Origin: Archangium lipolyticum
GTDB taxonomy: Bacteria; Myxococcota; Myxococcia; Myxococcales; Myxococcaceae
Length of the DNA stretch: 64,000 nucleotides
Assembly: GCF_024623785.1 (NCBI RefSeq)
Contig: NZ_JANKBZ010000013.1
Coordinates: forward strand, 62,001 to 126,000
Direction: 5' to 3'
Part shown: piece by piece, positions 8,211-16,285 of the stretch
How the letters are laid out: the number at the start of each line of letters is the position of its first letter
How positions within the stretch are numbered: position 1 is the stretch's first letter
Translations under genes and position numbers: made by a program
Notes under the pieces: generated by a model
What the model saw: the letters and a program-made list of their open reading frames with translations, nothing else
Database searches by the model: none
Told to the model about the DNA's origin: nothing

Positions 8211-9845
8211 TTAACAGCCGGTCTCTACCGCACCGATGTCGGGAGCCCCGCCGCAGTAGGGCAGACCCACGTCCCCGCCCTGGTCCACCGCGGCCGAGGT
8301 CGGCCCGAAGGTCGGCGGAGCCGCACCCGCGTCACCCGCGCTCGAGGTGCTGTCACCCGCGGCCTGCTGGAAGCCCACCAGGTCCACCGGCGTACCGCTC
8401 CGCTTGAACTGCGCTCCCGACGGGAACAGGTTGTTCCCCGCCTTCAGCCCCGGGCACTGGCCACCCAGATCCACCGCCACCGGCGACTCAGAGACCAGGT
8501 TGTTCTTCAACGTGAGGTTGCTCGTCGGTCCGCCGGTGCCATGGCCGATGATGATCGCGGTACCCGCCACGCGCGTCACCGTGTTGTTCACCAACACCGC
8601 GCCCTCCGAGTTCTCGAAGCGGATGCCCGTCCCCTCGCCACCACCCTCCTTGGTGATGTCGTGGACCCGGTTGCGCCGCACCACCACGCCGCTCGGCACC
8701 GGACCCTCGTGGTTGCCTCCCACCGAGATGCCCTTCCCCGAGTCGTAGACCTCATTGTCCTCGATCGTCACGTTGCGCGCGGAGTAGTGGACCACCACCG
8801 CGTCACCCTTCGCCGTGGAGCTCGGCTTGAAGCCGTGCATCTTGTTGTTGCGGATGGTGACGTTGTGGCACGTCTTGATGTCCACCGCGTTCTCGCGGTT
8901 GGCATAGAAGTGGTTGTTCTCCACGAGCAGCCCGTCCGCGGGCGGCAGCGAGCTGAAGCCCTCGGGCCCCAGGCACTGCACCGAGTCACCCGAGTTGTCG
9001 TGGATGTCGTTGTTGCGCACCGTGATGTCGCGCGACGTGGGCTGCAACACGACGCCGTGCGAGTCCTGGTTGCCCGAGTTCTTCACGAAGTCATGGATGT
9101 GATTGTTCTCGATCGTCGCCCCGGTCGCGTTGTCGTACGTGGTGACGGCCGCGCCGGAGCTACCGTGGTGCAGTTCCGAGTTGGCCAGCACCGAGCCCTT
9201 CACGTTCCCCTGGAAGGTCACCGCGTAGGCGGGCTGCCGCTGCACGTCGATCTCGAAGCCATCGACCACCCAGTACGGCCGCCGGAACTGGACGAGCCCT
9301 CCAGAGCCCGAACCCGGAACGATGCGCGGCTTGCCTTCACCTTGAAGGGTGATGGGTGCACCCTCCGAGCCGGCCTTGGCGTTGTCTCCGAGGACGACGC
9401 GCTCGGCGTAGGTGCCCGCGAGAACGCGGATGACCTCGCCCGGACCGGCCTGGGAAATGGCCTTGGCGATGGAGCGGAACGGCTGGGCCGCGCTCCCGTT
9501 CCCGGTGTCATTGCCGGACGGGCTCACCACCCACTCCCGGGTGAAGCGGGACGGAGCGGGCGCGGGGGGACTCTTGGTCAGCCCCGGCTGCGGCGAGGGC
9601 TCGGCGATGGGCGAGTGCCCCTCGTGCGAGGGCAGGTCCGCCACGGGCGTGTTCTCCACGGGCTGCGCGCCGATGGGGGCCGGCTCACCGGGGTCCTTGT
9701 TGACGGACGCGGGTGAATCGAGGCGCGGAGCGTTGTCCGGCGTGCCCGGCTGCCCGTCCCCCTCCGGGGAACCGGCACCACCACAGGCCCAGAGGCCCAG
9801 GGTCAGCGAGCAGGCGGCCAGGAAAGCCGCTGGAGTCTTCCTCAT
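8211..9845 (-). CDS. Right-handed parallel beta-helix lipoprotein
   Basis: 544 aa from the ATG at 9845, placed 4 nt after an ideal GGAGG; an ATG seven codons earlier has this site inside it. Residues 1-22 are a lipoprotein signal (ACSLTLGLWACGG). A Pro-rich linker to about residue 100 leads to a DUF1565-like start (WVVSPSGNDTGNGSAAQPFR) and then a solenoid of Asn-rich coils (NNHIHDF, NNDIHDN, NNHFYAN, NNKMHGF, DNEVYDS, RNRVHDI, NNTVTRV), typical of PbH1 repeats of polysaccharide lyases and surface adhesins. No catalytic triad could be assigned. It is divergent from the SpoIID-like gene. A surface carbohydrate-binding or lyase role is likely; the substrate is unknown. Confidence 0.8.
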   Translation of the reverse strand: MRKTPAAFLAACSLTLGLWACGGAGSPEGDGQPGTPDNAPRLDSPASVNKDPGEPAPIGAQPVENTPVADLPSHEGHSPIAEPSPQPGLTKSPPAPAPSRFTREWVVSPSGNDTGNGSAAQPFRSIAKAISQAGPGEVIRVLAGTYAERVVLGDNAKAGSEGAPITLQGEGKPRIVPGSGSGGLVQFRRPYWVVDGFEIDVQRQPAYAVTFQGNVKGSVLANSELHHGSSGAAVTTYDNATGATIENNHIHDFVKNSGNQDSHGVVLQPTSRDITVRNNDIHDNSGDSVQCLGPEGFSSLPPADGLLVENNHFYANRENAVDIKTCHNVTIRNNKMHGFKPSSTAKGDAVVVHYSARNVTIEDNEVYDSGKGISVGGNHEGPVPSGVVVRRNRVHDITKEGGGEGTGIRFENSEGAVLVNNTVTRVAGTAIIIGHGTGGPTSNLTLKNNLVSESPVAVDLGGQCPGLKAGNNLFPSGAQFKRSGTPVDLVGFQQAAGDSTSSAGDAGAAPPTFGPTSAAVDQGGDVGLPYCGGAPDIGAVETGC

Positions 9846-9981
9846 CTTGCCTCCTTGGATTCTCATGAGCAGGGGGAACCCCTGTCAGGGTCTCCCGTAT
9901 TCGCCACCCCCGCCCCTTGCCCGCCTGGACTCCTGCCAGGAGGTGGCGGACGACTCCATCCACGGGTACCGTCGGGGGGCT

Positions 9982-11730
9982 TTGTTCAAGGCCGGTCCAC
10001 CGCTCCTCGCGCTCCTCCTCGTCACCTGCGCCGCTCCACGACGGCCCGCGCCTCCCGCGGCCAGGGAGCCCCTCCGGTCCGAGGTCCCCGTTCCCGCGCC
10101 CTCCGTCGCGAGCCCCGCCGCCACGCGCGAGCGTCCGGCTCCGCCTCCCGAGGCCGCGCCATCTCCCGACGAGCTGCCCACGCCCGGCAGCCTCAAGCGC
10201 CTCGACTTCCGGGGCGGGGATCCGCAGGTGCCCATCGGGTTGATGCAGGGCCGCCATGAGGTCCGCTTCGCTCCCAAGGGACGGATGCGGTTGCGCTTCG
10301 GTGGGGAGACGGAGCGGATGCTGGAGGCCCCCGCGGGCTCGCTCTGGACGGTGCGCGCGACGGACGGCACGCCCGCGGAGCTGTCCGCGCGCATCCAGCT
10401 CGCGGAGCTGCCCTTCCGGGACAAGGCGGGACTGTCGGAGGCGCAGGCGCAGTGGCAGGCCCGGGGCCTGGCGGTGCGCGTGCACGTGCTGGGCGCTCTC
10501 TACGGCATCGCCGGGAAGGTCATCGACAACCGGCGCTACCTGCTGCTGTTGGACGAGGAGCTCACCCCGAAGCAGGCTCCCGAGCGTCAGGCGGAGCTGC
10601 TGCGGCAGTTCGGCGTGCGCACCAACCTCTTCGAGGAGGTCCGCACCCCCTCACGCGCCATCCTCGAGGTGCGCGACGAGGCCGGCAACGTGATGGGGCT
10701 GGCACAGGACACCGTGTACGCGGAGACGCTGGAGGACGCCGGCTTCGACGTGCGGCAGGTGGAGCACGATGTCGGCTACGACAACCACGGCTTCGAGGAC
10801 CGGAGCTTCCGGGGCGCGCTGCAGATCGTCGTGGATCGCCACGGGACGCTGGCCGTCGTGAACCTGGTGAAGCTGGAGGAGTTGCTGAAGGGGCTGGTGC
10901 CCTCGGAGATCTACGCCCGGGCGCACCCGGAGGCGCTCAAGGCGCAGGCGGTGACCGCACGCGGCGAGGTGCTGGCCAAGGTCGGCATCAAGCACCTGGC
11001 GGATCCCTTCCTGCTGTGCTCCGAGCAGCACTGCGCGGTGTACAAGGGCCGCTCGGGCGAGGCGGCCAGCACCAGCGCGGCGGTGGAGGCCACGCGCGGC
11101 GAGGGGCTCTTCTCGGCGGACGGGCGGCTGGTGGACTCGGTGTACAGCGCGGTGTGTGGCGGCCACACGGAGGACAATGACGTCGTCTGGGGAGGCCCGC
11201 CCAACCCGAGCCTGCGCGGTAGACCCGACGTGCTGGGCCCCACGGAGGGCCTGCCCACGCCCGGCTCGCTGGCCGAGTACCTGCGCGCGGAGCTGCCCAC
11301 CGCCTGCCGGCTCTCCAGCTTCGCGCAGCCGAGCAAGTACCGCTGGGAGAAGCGCTTCAGCGTGGAGCAGGTGAACGCGCTCACCGCGCACCTCGGCATC
11401 GGCCCGGTGCACGCGCTGAGTCTGGGAGAGCGGGGAGTGTCCGGCCGGGCACGTTCCCTCACCCTGGCGGGCGAGCGCGGGGTCACCCAGGTGCGTGGAG
11501 AGCTGAACATCCGCCGCCTCTTCGGGATGCTCAACAGCGCCATGGCCCTGGTGGAGGAGGAACGGGATGCCGGGGGCCACCTCACCGGCTGGCGCTTCCG
11601 GGGCGGCGGCTGGGGCCACGGGGTGGGCATGTGCCAGACGGGCGCCATCGGCCGCGCCGAGGCCGGCCAGCGTTACAGGGACATCCTCCGTTTCTACTTC
11701 AATGGTGCCGAGGTCGCGCCCATCTATTGA
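9982..11730 (+). CDS. SpoIID/LytB-domain lipoprotein
   Basis: 582 aa from a TTG at 9982, chosen because it starts directly before a hydrophobic leader (LLALLLVTCAAP, a weak lipobox); a GTG at 9943 is an alternative. A Pro/Ala linker precedes the SpoIID-like domain (about 270-570), which has the family signatures KGLVPSEIYARAHPEALKAQ, SVYSAVCGGHTEDND and FRGGGWGHGVGMCQTGA. SpoIID proteins are lytic transglycosylases acting on denuded glycan strands. In a Gram-negative, non-endospore-forming myxobacterium the homologue would act in the periplasm on peptidoglycan, in remodelling or possibly sporulation. It is divergent from the beta-helix gene; downstream lies repeat copy 2. Confidence 0.8.
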   Translation: MFKAGPPLLALLLVTCAAPRRPAPPAAREPLRSEVPVPAPSVASPAATRERPAPPPEAAPSPDELPTPGSLKRLDFRGGDPQVPIGLMQGRHEVRFAPKGRMRLRFGGETERMLEAPAGSLWTVRATDGTPAELSARIQLAELPFRDKAGLSEAQAQWQARGLAVRVHVLGALYGIAGKVIDNRRYLLLLDEELTPKQAPERQAELLRQFGVRTNLFEEVRTPSRAILEVRDEAGNVMGLAQDTVYAETLEDAGFDVRQVEHDVGYDNHGFEDRSFRGALQIVVDRHGTLAVVNLVKLEELLKGLVPSEIYARAHPEALKAQAVTARGEVLAKVGIKHLADPFLLCSEQHCAVYKGRSGEAASTSAAVEATRGEGLFSADGRLVDSVYSAVCGGHTEDNDVVWGGPPNPSLRGRPDVLGPTEGLPTPGSLAEYLRAELPTACRLSSFAQPSKYRWEKRFSVEQVNALTAHLGIGPVHALSLGERGVSGRARSLTLAGERGVTQVRGELNIRRLFGMLNSAMALVEEERDAGGHLTGWRFRGGGWGHGVGMCQTGAIGRAEAGQRYRDILRFYFNGAEVAPIY

Positions 11731-11765
11731 GCGTCGGTGCTTCATGAGGGCACCGAAAAGGATTA

Positions 11766-11798
11766 CCCTCACCCTGACCCTCTCCCAGAGGGAGAGGG
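11766..11798 (+). repeat. Extragenic palindromic repeat, copy 2
   Basis: This copy has the CCCTCACCC lead, TGA spacer and a perfect CCCTCTCCC/GGGAGAGGG hairpin with an AGA loop. It lies between the SpoIID-like and TonB-C genes, 36 bp after the stop, where it could also act as a 3' mRNA stem-loop. Confidence 0.85.
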
Positions 11799-11872
11799 AA
11801 TCCACATCCGGGATGTCACCTCGAAAACGACTCGGGAGTAGCGAGCACGCTCGGGGGTTATGATCAGCACGC

Positions 11873-13102
11873 GTGTCGACAGGTCCTTCGGTTCCAGAGC
11901 AGGGGTACAGGCGCAAGCGGAGACGGAATGACCCCGTCCGCTACCTCATTGCCTTCCTGCTCGCCCTGCTGGCCCAGGGTGCCCTCTTCGGCGTCCTCAT
12001 CCTCTTCGCCGCCCTTCAGCCGGCTCCTCCCCGGCCCTCCAAGCCCGCGAGCGCCGTGGCCATGCGCCCGCTGAGCGCCCAGGAATGGGCGAAGAACCGG
12101 GGGCAGCAGGCTCCGAACCCCAACGCTCCCCAGACCAGCAAGCCGGTGGAGAAGAAGAAGGAGCCGGAGAAGCGCCCGGATGGGCAGGTGGTGGATGTGG
12201 CTCCGGGAAATCAGCAGGAGGCCCCGGACGCCAAGCACCTCGCCGAGACGAACAACAAGGTGGAGAAGGAGACGCGCGCCAAGGAGCAGACGGCCCACTA
12301 CCGCAACGCCATGCCGCGTACGACGGCGCGCAGCGCGCGCGAGGGCTCGGGCGTGAGCGAGGAGAGCGGCCAGGTGGCGGGCAACAACGGCCTGGGCGCG
12401 GATGACACGCCGATGAACAAGGGCGGCCAGAAGCCCGCCTTCGAGCTGCCCGACGCCAAGCGCAAGCAGGAGATCGCCCTCAAGCAGGATCCCAACGCGC
12501 CGGGCCCGGGCATGGACGTGGCCAACCGCAACGAGAGCGACGAGGTGGTCGGCAACTCCAAGCGGATGCGCATCCAGGTGGGCTCGGGCGAGGGCGAGGA
12601 CGGCTCCGAGGGCCGCGTGGGCTCTCCGGGCATCGCCAGGCTGATGCCGTCGCAGGCCGTGATGGATCAGATCATCGGCGGGGCGCCCAACGATCACCTC
12701 AAGGACGTGGAGGAGGGCGAGGGCACCTTCCTCAACACCCGCGAGTGGAAGTACGCCAGCTTCTTCAACCGGGTGAAGCAGAGCGTGGGCACGCAGTGGA
12801 ATCCGAACGCGGCGCTGGTGCGGAGGGATCCCACGGGCCAGACCTACAGCGGGAAGGATCGCTACACGCTGCTCAGCGTCACCCTGGACGAGCGCGGACA
12901 GGTGGCGGACATCACCATCGAGAAGAGCAGCGGGTTGGACTTCCTGGACCTGGAGGCCGTCGAGTCCTTCAAGCGGGCGCAGCCCTTCCCCAACCCGCCG
13001 CCGGGCCTGTTGGAGAACGACTCCAAGGTCCGCTTCTCGTTCGGATTCTTCATGGAGATGGGCGGCGGCCCGCGGATGCGCCTCTTCCGACAGCCCAACT
13101 GA
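11873..13102 (+). CDS. TonB-family C-terminal-domain protein (single-span energy-transducer-like)
   Basis: 409 aa from a GTG at 11873. A basic N-terminus (YRRKRRRNDP) is followed by one membrane helix (about 22-46, YLIAFLLALLAQGALFGVLI), a long Pro/Lys/Asn-rich periplasmic linker, and a C-terminal TonB-like domain (about 290-400: YTLLSVTLDERGQVADITIE, SSGLDFLDLEAVESFKRAQP). This is the topology of TonB. Myxobacteria carry several such paralogues, some in gliding, secretion or receptor complexes rather than siderophore uptake, and no ExbB/ExbD gene is adjacent. It is followed after 9 bp by the CDF transporter gene, so they may share a transcript. Confidence 0.75.
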   Translation: MSTGPSVPEQGYRRKRRRNDPVRYLIAFLLALLAQGALFGVLILFAALQPAPPRPSKPASAVAMRPLSAQEWAKNRGQQAPNPNAPQTSKPVEKKKEPEKRPDGQVVDVAPGNQQEAPDAKHLAETNNKVEKETRAKEQTAHYRNAMPRTTARSAREGSGVSEESGQVAGNNGLGADDTPMNKGGQKPAFELPDAKRKQEIALKQDPNAPGPGMDVANRNESDEVVGNSKRMRIQVGSGEGEDGSEGRVGSPGIARLMPSQAVMDQIIGGAPNDHLKDVEEGEGTFLNTREWKYASFFNRVKQSVGTQWNPNAALVRRDPTGQTYSGKDRYTLLSVTLDERGQVADITIEKSSGLDFLDLEAVESFKRAQPFPNPPPGLLENDSKVRFSFGFFMEMGGGPRMRLFRQPN

Positions 13103-13111
13103 CGCATTAGG

Positions 13112-13996
13112 GTGCGCCGCGTGGACGCCCCCCTGCTCGTCGAGCGCAACCGCAAGATTCGCAACGTTCTCGCCGCCATCCTCGTGGCCAACTGGGCCGT
13201 GGCGCTGGCCAAGCTCGTCTTCGGGTTGTTGAGCGACTCCGCCGCCGTGACGGCCGACGGCGTGCACTCCTTCATCGACGGAGGCTCCAACGTGCTCGGG
13301 CTGGTGGCCATGTCGGTGGCCTCCCGGCCGGCGGACGAGGATCACCCCTACGGCCACGGCAAGTTCGAGGCCCTGGCCTCGCTGGGCATCGGGGCGATGA
13401 TCGGCATCGCCATGCTGGAGCTGGGGCGCATGGCCTTCGACTCGCTGCTGCACGACCGGCACCCCCAGGTGACTCCGCTCATGGCCGGGGTGATGGGGGG
13501 CACGCTGCTGGTCAACCTGGCCGTCACGAGCATCGAGCGCCAGCAGGGAGAGAAGCTCAAGAGCCCCCTGCTGCTGGCGGACGCGCGGCACACGCTGTCC
13601 GACGTGGGCGTGAGCCTGGCGGTGCTGGTGTCCATCGGGCTGGTGTGGCTGGGCTATCCGAAGGCGGACGGTATCGTCACGCTGGTGGTGCTGGTGGTGG
13701 TGGCCCGGGTGGCGTGGGGCATCGTCAAGCAGGCGGTGGGCATCCTCTCGGACACGGCGCGGTTGGATCCGCAGAAGGTGATGAACCTGACCCTCCAGGT
13801 ACCGGGCGTGCGCTCGTGCCGTGACGTGCGCAGCCGGGGCATGGAGGGGACGGTGTACGTGGACCTGAAGATCGAGGTGGATCCGCAGCTCACCACCGCG
13901 CGGGCCCACGAGCTGGCCGACGCCGTGGAGACCCGGCTTCAGGCCGAGTTCCCCGAGGTGGTGGACGTGGTGGTGCACGTGGAGCCCGCCCGGTGA
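13112..13996 (+). CDS. Cation diffusion facilitator (CDF) family metal efflux transporter
   Basis: 294 aa from a GTG. Six predicted membrane helices with the two metal-site helices of CDF proteins: TM2 with ADGVHSFIDG and TM5 with DARHTLSDVG (the HxxxD pair). The conserved cytoplasmic-loop HPYGHGKFEALASL is also present. The C-terminal domain (about 205-294) has the ferredoxin-like fold with the usual His-rich end (VVDVVVHVEPA). CDF proteins export Zn, Fe, Mn, Co or Cd by proton antiport. The His/Asp pattern is compatible with Zn/Fe, but the metal cannot be fixed from this. It is 9 bp after the TonB-C gene. Confidence 0.9.
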   Translation: MRRVDAPLLVERNRKIRNVLAAILVANWAVALAKLVFGLLSDSAAVTADGVHSFIDGGSNVLGLVAMSVASRPADEDHPYGHGKFEALASLGIGAMIGIAMLELGRMAFDSLLHDRHPQVTPLMAGVMGGTLLVNLAVTSIERQQGEKLKSPLLLADARHTLSDVGVSLAVLVSIGLVWLGYPKADGIVTLVVLVVVARVAWGIVKQAVGILSDTARLDPQKVMNLTLQVPGVRSCRDVRSRGMEGTVYVDLKIEVDPQLTTARAHELADAVETRLQAEFPEVVDVVVHVEPAR

Positions 13997-14099
13997 GCCC
14001 TCGCGCTCCCCTGCCCGCTCACCGGCGGCCCCAGCTTCCGTCACAAAGCGAGATCCAGGACCCTTCCCTTATGAACCCACGAAAGGGAGGGCCTGGCTC

Positions 14100-14291
14100 A
14101 TGAGATTCGAAACCGCCGTCTTCGTCACCACCTTCGCGTTCCTGGGAGCGCGCTTTCTCCTCTGGGGAAGGAGGGACCTCCGCAACGCCGCGGAACAGGC
14201 ACGACGCAACGCCGCCGCGCACGACGAGCTCGATGAGCTCTTCCGTCCCATCCTCCTCTTCACCACCACGAGAACCGTGGCGTACTGCTGA
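14100..14291 (+). CDS. Small putative membrane protein
   Basis: 63 aa. Residues 5-22 form a hydrophobic helix (TAVFVTTFAFLGARFLLWG), followed by an Ala/Asp/Glu amphipathic helix (AAEQARRNAAAHDELDELF). A purine-rich stretch (aaagggaggg) ends about 10 nt before the ATG, and third codon positions are GC-rich as in the neighbours, which favours a real gene. No family was recognised. It stands alone between the CDF gene and a DUF885 lipoprotein gene. Confidence 0.45.
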   Translation: MRFETAVFVTTFAFLGARFLLWGRRDLRNAAEQARRNAAAHDELDELFRPILLFTTTRTVAYC

Positions 14292-14373
14292 GTCGCGCCT
14301 CCGCAACCGGCCATTCGCGGGTTGTGGAGGCGACGCGGGTGGGCGAGGCTCCAGCACCTTCCGGAGGTGTTGA

Positions 14374-16128
14374 TTGCACGTCTCGTCCCCCCGCGCGCTC
14401 ATCGCGGCGCTGCTCGTCCTGCTGTCCGCCTGTGCCACCACACGCCCCGCCGCCCAGGCGGAGGCTCCCGCGCTCTCCCCCGCCCAGCAGGCCCTGCGCC
14501 GCATCGTCGACGCGCACTTCGATGAGCAGTTCCGCCGCTTCCCCATGGCCGCCACGGCCCGGGGACTGCACACCTACGATGACCAGCTGGCCGGCTTCAC
14601 TCCCCAGGAGCAGCTGGACTGGCTCGCCTTCCTGAAGACGGAGCTCGCCGCCCTGCCCCAGCAGGTGGATCGCTCGGCGCTGCCTCCGCTGGACCGGGCC
14701 GACTACGACATCTTCCAGTCCAACCTGAAGGCCCGCATCCTGGAGCTTGAGGAGGTGCGGGGCTGGGAGCGCAACCCGAACACCTATCTGGGCCTCGCCT
14801 CCGGCTCCGTCTACCAGCTCATCAACCGGGACTTCGCGCCCCTCGAGCAGCGGATGCGCTCGGCGGTGGCGCGCATGGCGCGGCTGCCCGCGGTGTTCGC
14901 CACGGGCAAGGCGGTGCTGAAGAACCCGCCGAGGATCTGGACGGAGATCGCGCTGCAGCAGGCGGGCGGGACGCGTTCGCTGTTCGTGGAGACGCTGCCC
15001 CAGGCCTTCGCGCCGGTGAAGGACGCGGCCCTGCAGGAGGCCTTCAAGCAGGAGCAGGCGAAGGTGCTCGCGGCGCTGGAGGACTACGTGCGCTTCCTGA
15101 AGCAGGACCTGCTGCCGCGCTCCAACGGTGACTTCGCCATCGGAGAGTCCATCTACCGCCGGAAGCTGGAGTACGAGGAGGGTGTCACCGAGGACATCGA
15201 CAGCCTGCTGGCGTGGGGGAGCGCGGAGCTCAAGCGCACGCAGGACGAGTTCCGCGAGGTGGCGCGCCGGATCGACGCCACGAAGGCGCCCATGGACGTG
15301 TACCGGGAGCTCGGCAAGGAGCACCCCACTCCGGCGGAGCTGGTGCCCACCACGCGGGCGATGCTGGAGAGCATCCGCCAGTACCTGGTGGACAAGCGCA
15401 TCATCACCATCCCGAGCGAGGTGCGGGCCCTGGTGGCGGAGACGCCGAGCTTCAACCGGGCCCTCTCCTTCGCCAGCATGAGCACCCCGGGCCCGTACGA
15501 GACGCGCGCCACCGAGGCCTACTACTACGTGACGCCGCCGGACCCGACCTGGAGCGCCGAGCAGATAGAGCAGCACATGAGCTTCTACAACCACCAGGCG
15601 CTGGAGCTCGTGTCCATCCACGAGGCCTACCCGGGCCACTACGTGCAATTCCTGTGGACGAACCGGGTGGACTCGAAGGTGCGGCGGCTGATGGGTAGCG
15701 GCTCCTTCAGCGAGGGCTGGGGCCTGTACACCGAGCAGATGATGTTGGAGACCGGCTACGGCGGCACGGGGCTGAAGGCGGACAAGCTGAAGCTGAACCA
15801 GCTGGCGCTCTACCTTCAGCGGCTGGCGCGCTACCAGGTGGGCCTGTCGCTGCACACGCGCGGCATGACGTACGAGCAGGCGGTGCGCTTCTTCGAAGAG
15901 CAGGCCTACATGACGCGCACCAACGCCGAGCGCGAGGCGCGCCGCGGCACGAGCGATCCCACCTATCTGGTGTACGCGCTGGGCAAGAAGATGCTCCTGG
16001 AGCTGCGCGAGGAGGCGAAGGCGCGCTGGGGCAAGGAGTTCACCCTTCAGCGTTTCCATGACGCCGTCGTGTCCTACGGCTACCCGCCCGTGCCCGTGGT
16101 TCGACAGTTGATGTTCGGCGACAACTGA
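14374..16128 (+). CDS. DUF885-family lipoprotein, predicted metallopeptidase
   Basis: 584 aa from a TTG 7 nt after GGAGG. Residues 1-20 are a lipoprotein signal (AALLVLLSACATT). The body is the helical DUF885 fold. The predicted metal site is HEAYPGHYVQF at about residue 416 (HExxxGH) with a downstream Glu in SEGWGLYTEQM, the arrangement of M3/M32-like gluzincins. Similar proteins are annotated as secreted carboxypeptidases or dipeptidases. With the lipid anchor it would act in the envelope or outside, a plausible digestive enzyme for a predator. It is monocistronic; a 9-bp stem-loop (16172-16208) follows its stop. Confidence 0.85.
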   Translation: MHVSSPRALIAALLVLLSACATTRPAAQAEAPALSPAQQALRRIVDAHFDEQFRRFPMAATARGLHTYDDQLAGFTPQEQLDWLAFLKTELAALPQQVDRSALPPLDRADYDIFQSNLKARILELEEVRGWERNPNTYLGLASGSVYQLINRDFAPLEQRMRSAVARMARLPAVFATGKAVLKNPPRIWTEIALQQAGGTRSLFVETLPQAFAPVKDAALQEAFKQEQAKVLAALEDYVRFLKQDLLPRSNGDFAIGESIYRRKLEYEEGVTEDIDSLLAWGSAELKRTQDEFREVARRIDATKAPMDVYRELGKEHPTPAELVPTTRAMLESIRQYLVDKRIITIPSEVRALVAETPSFNRALSFASMSTPGPYETRATEAYYYVTPPDPTWSAEQIEQHMSFYNHQALELVSIHEAYPGHYVQFLWTNRVDSKVRRLMGSGSFSEGWGLYTEQMMLETGYGGTGLKADKLKLNQLALYLQRLARYQVGLSLHTRGMTYEQAVRFFEEQAYMTRTNAEREARRGTSDPTYLVYALGKKMLLELREEAKARWGKEFTLQRFHDAVVSYGYPPVPVVRQLMFGDN

Positions 16129-16171
16129 GACGCCGGTCACCACCAGGGTTGGATCCTTCTCAACACGAGCC

Positions 16172-16208
16172 GGCGAAGGTCTTTCCGCTGTACGGCAGCA
16201 CCTTCGCC
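16172..16208 (+). terminator. Stem-loop after the DUF885 gene
   Basis: A perfect 9-bp inverted repeat, GGCGAAGGT (16172-16180) and ACCTTCGCC (16200-16208), with a 19-nt loop, 44 bp after the stop codon. There is no T-run after it, so it is not a canonical intrinsic terminator; it could stabilise the 3' end. Confidence 0.35.
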
Positions 16209-16285
16209 CGCTCGGGCAGGTCGCACCTGTTCCTCCGGAGAGCCCGTCACATCTTGACGGAACCCGCTCTCCCTTAGGAGGAATC

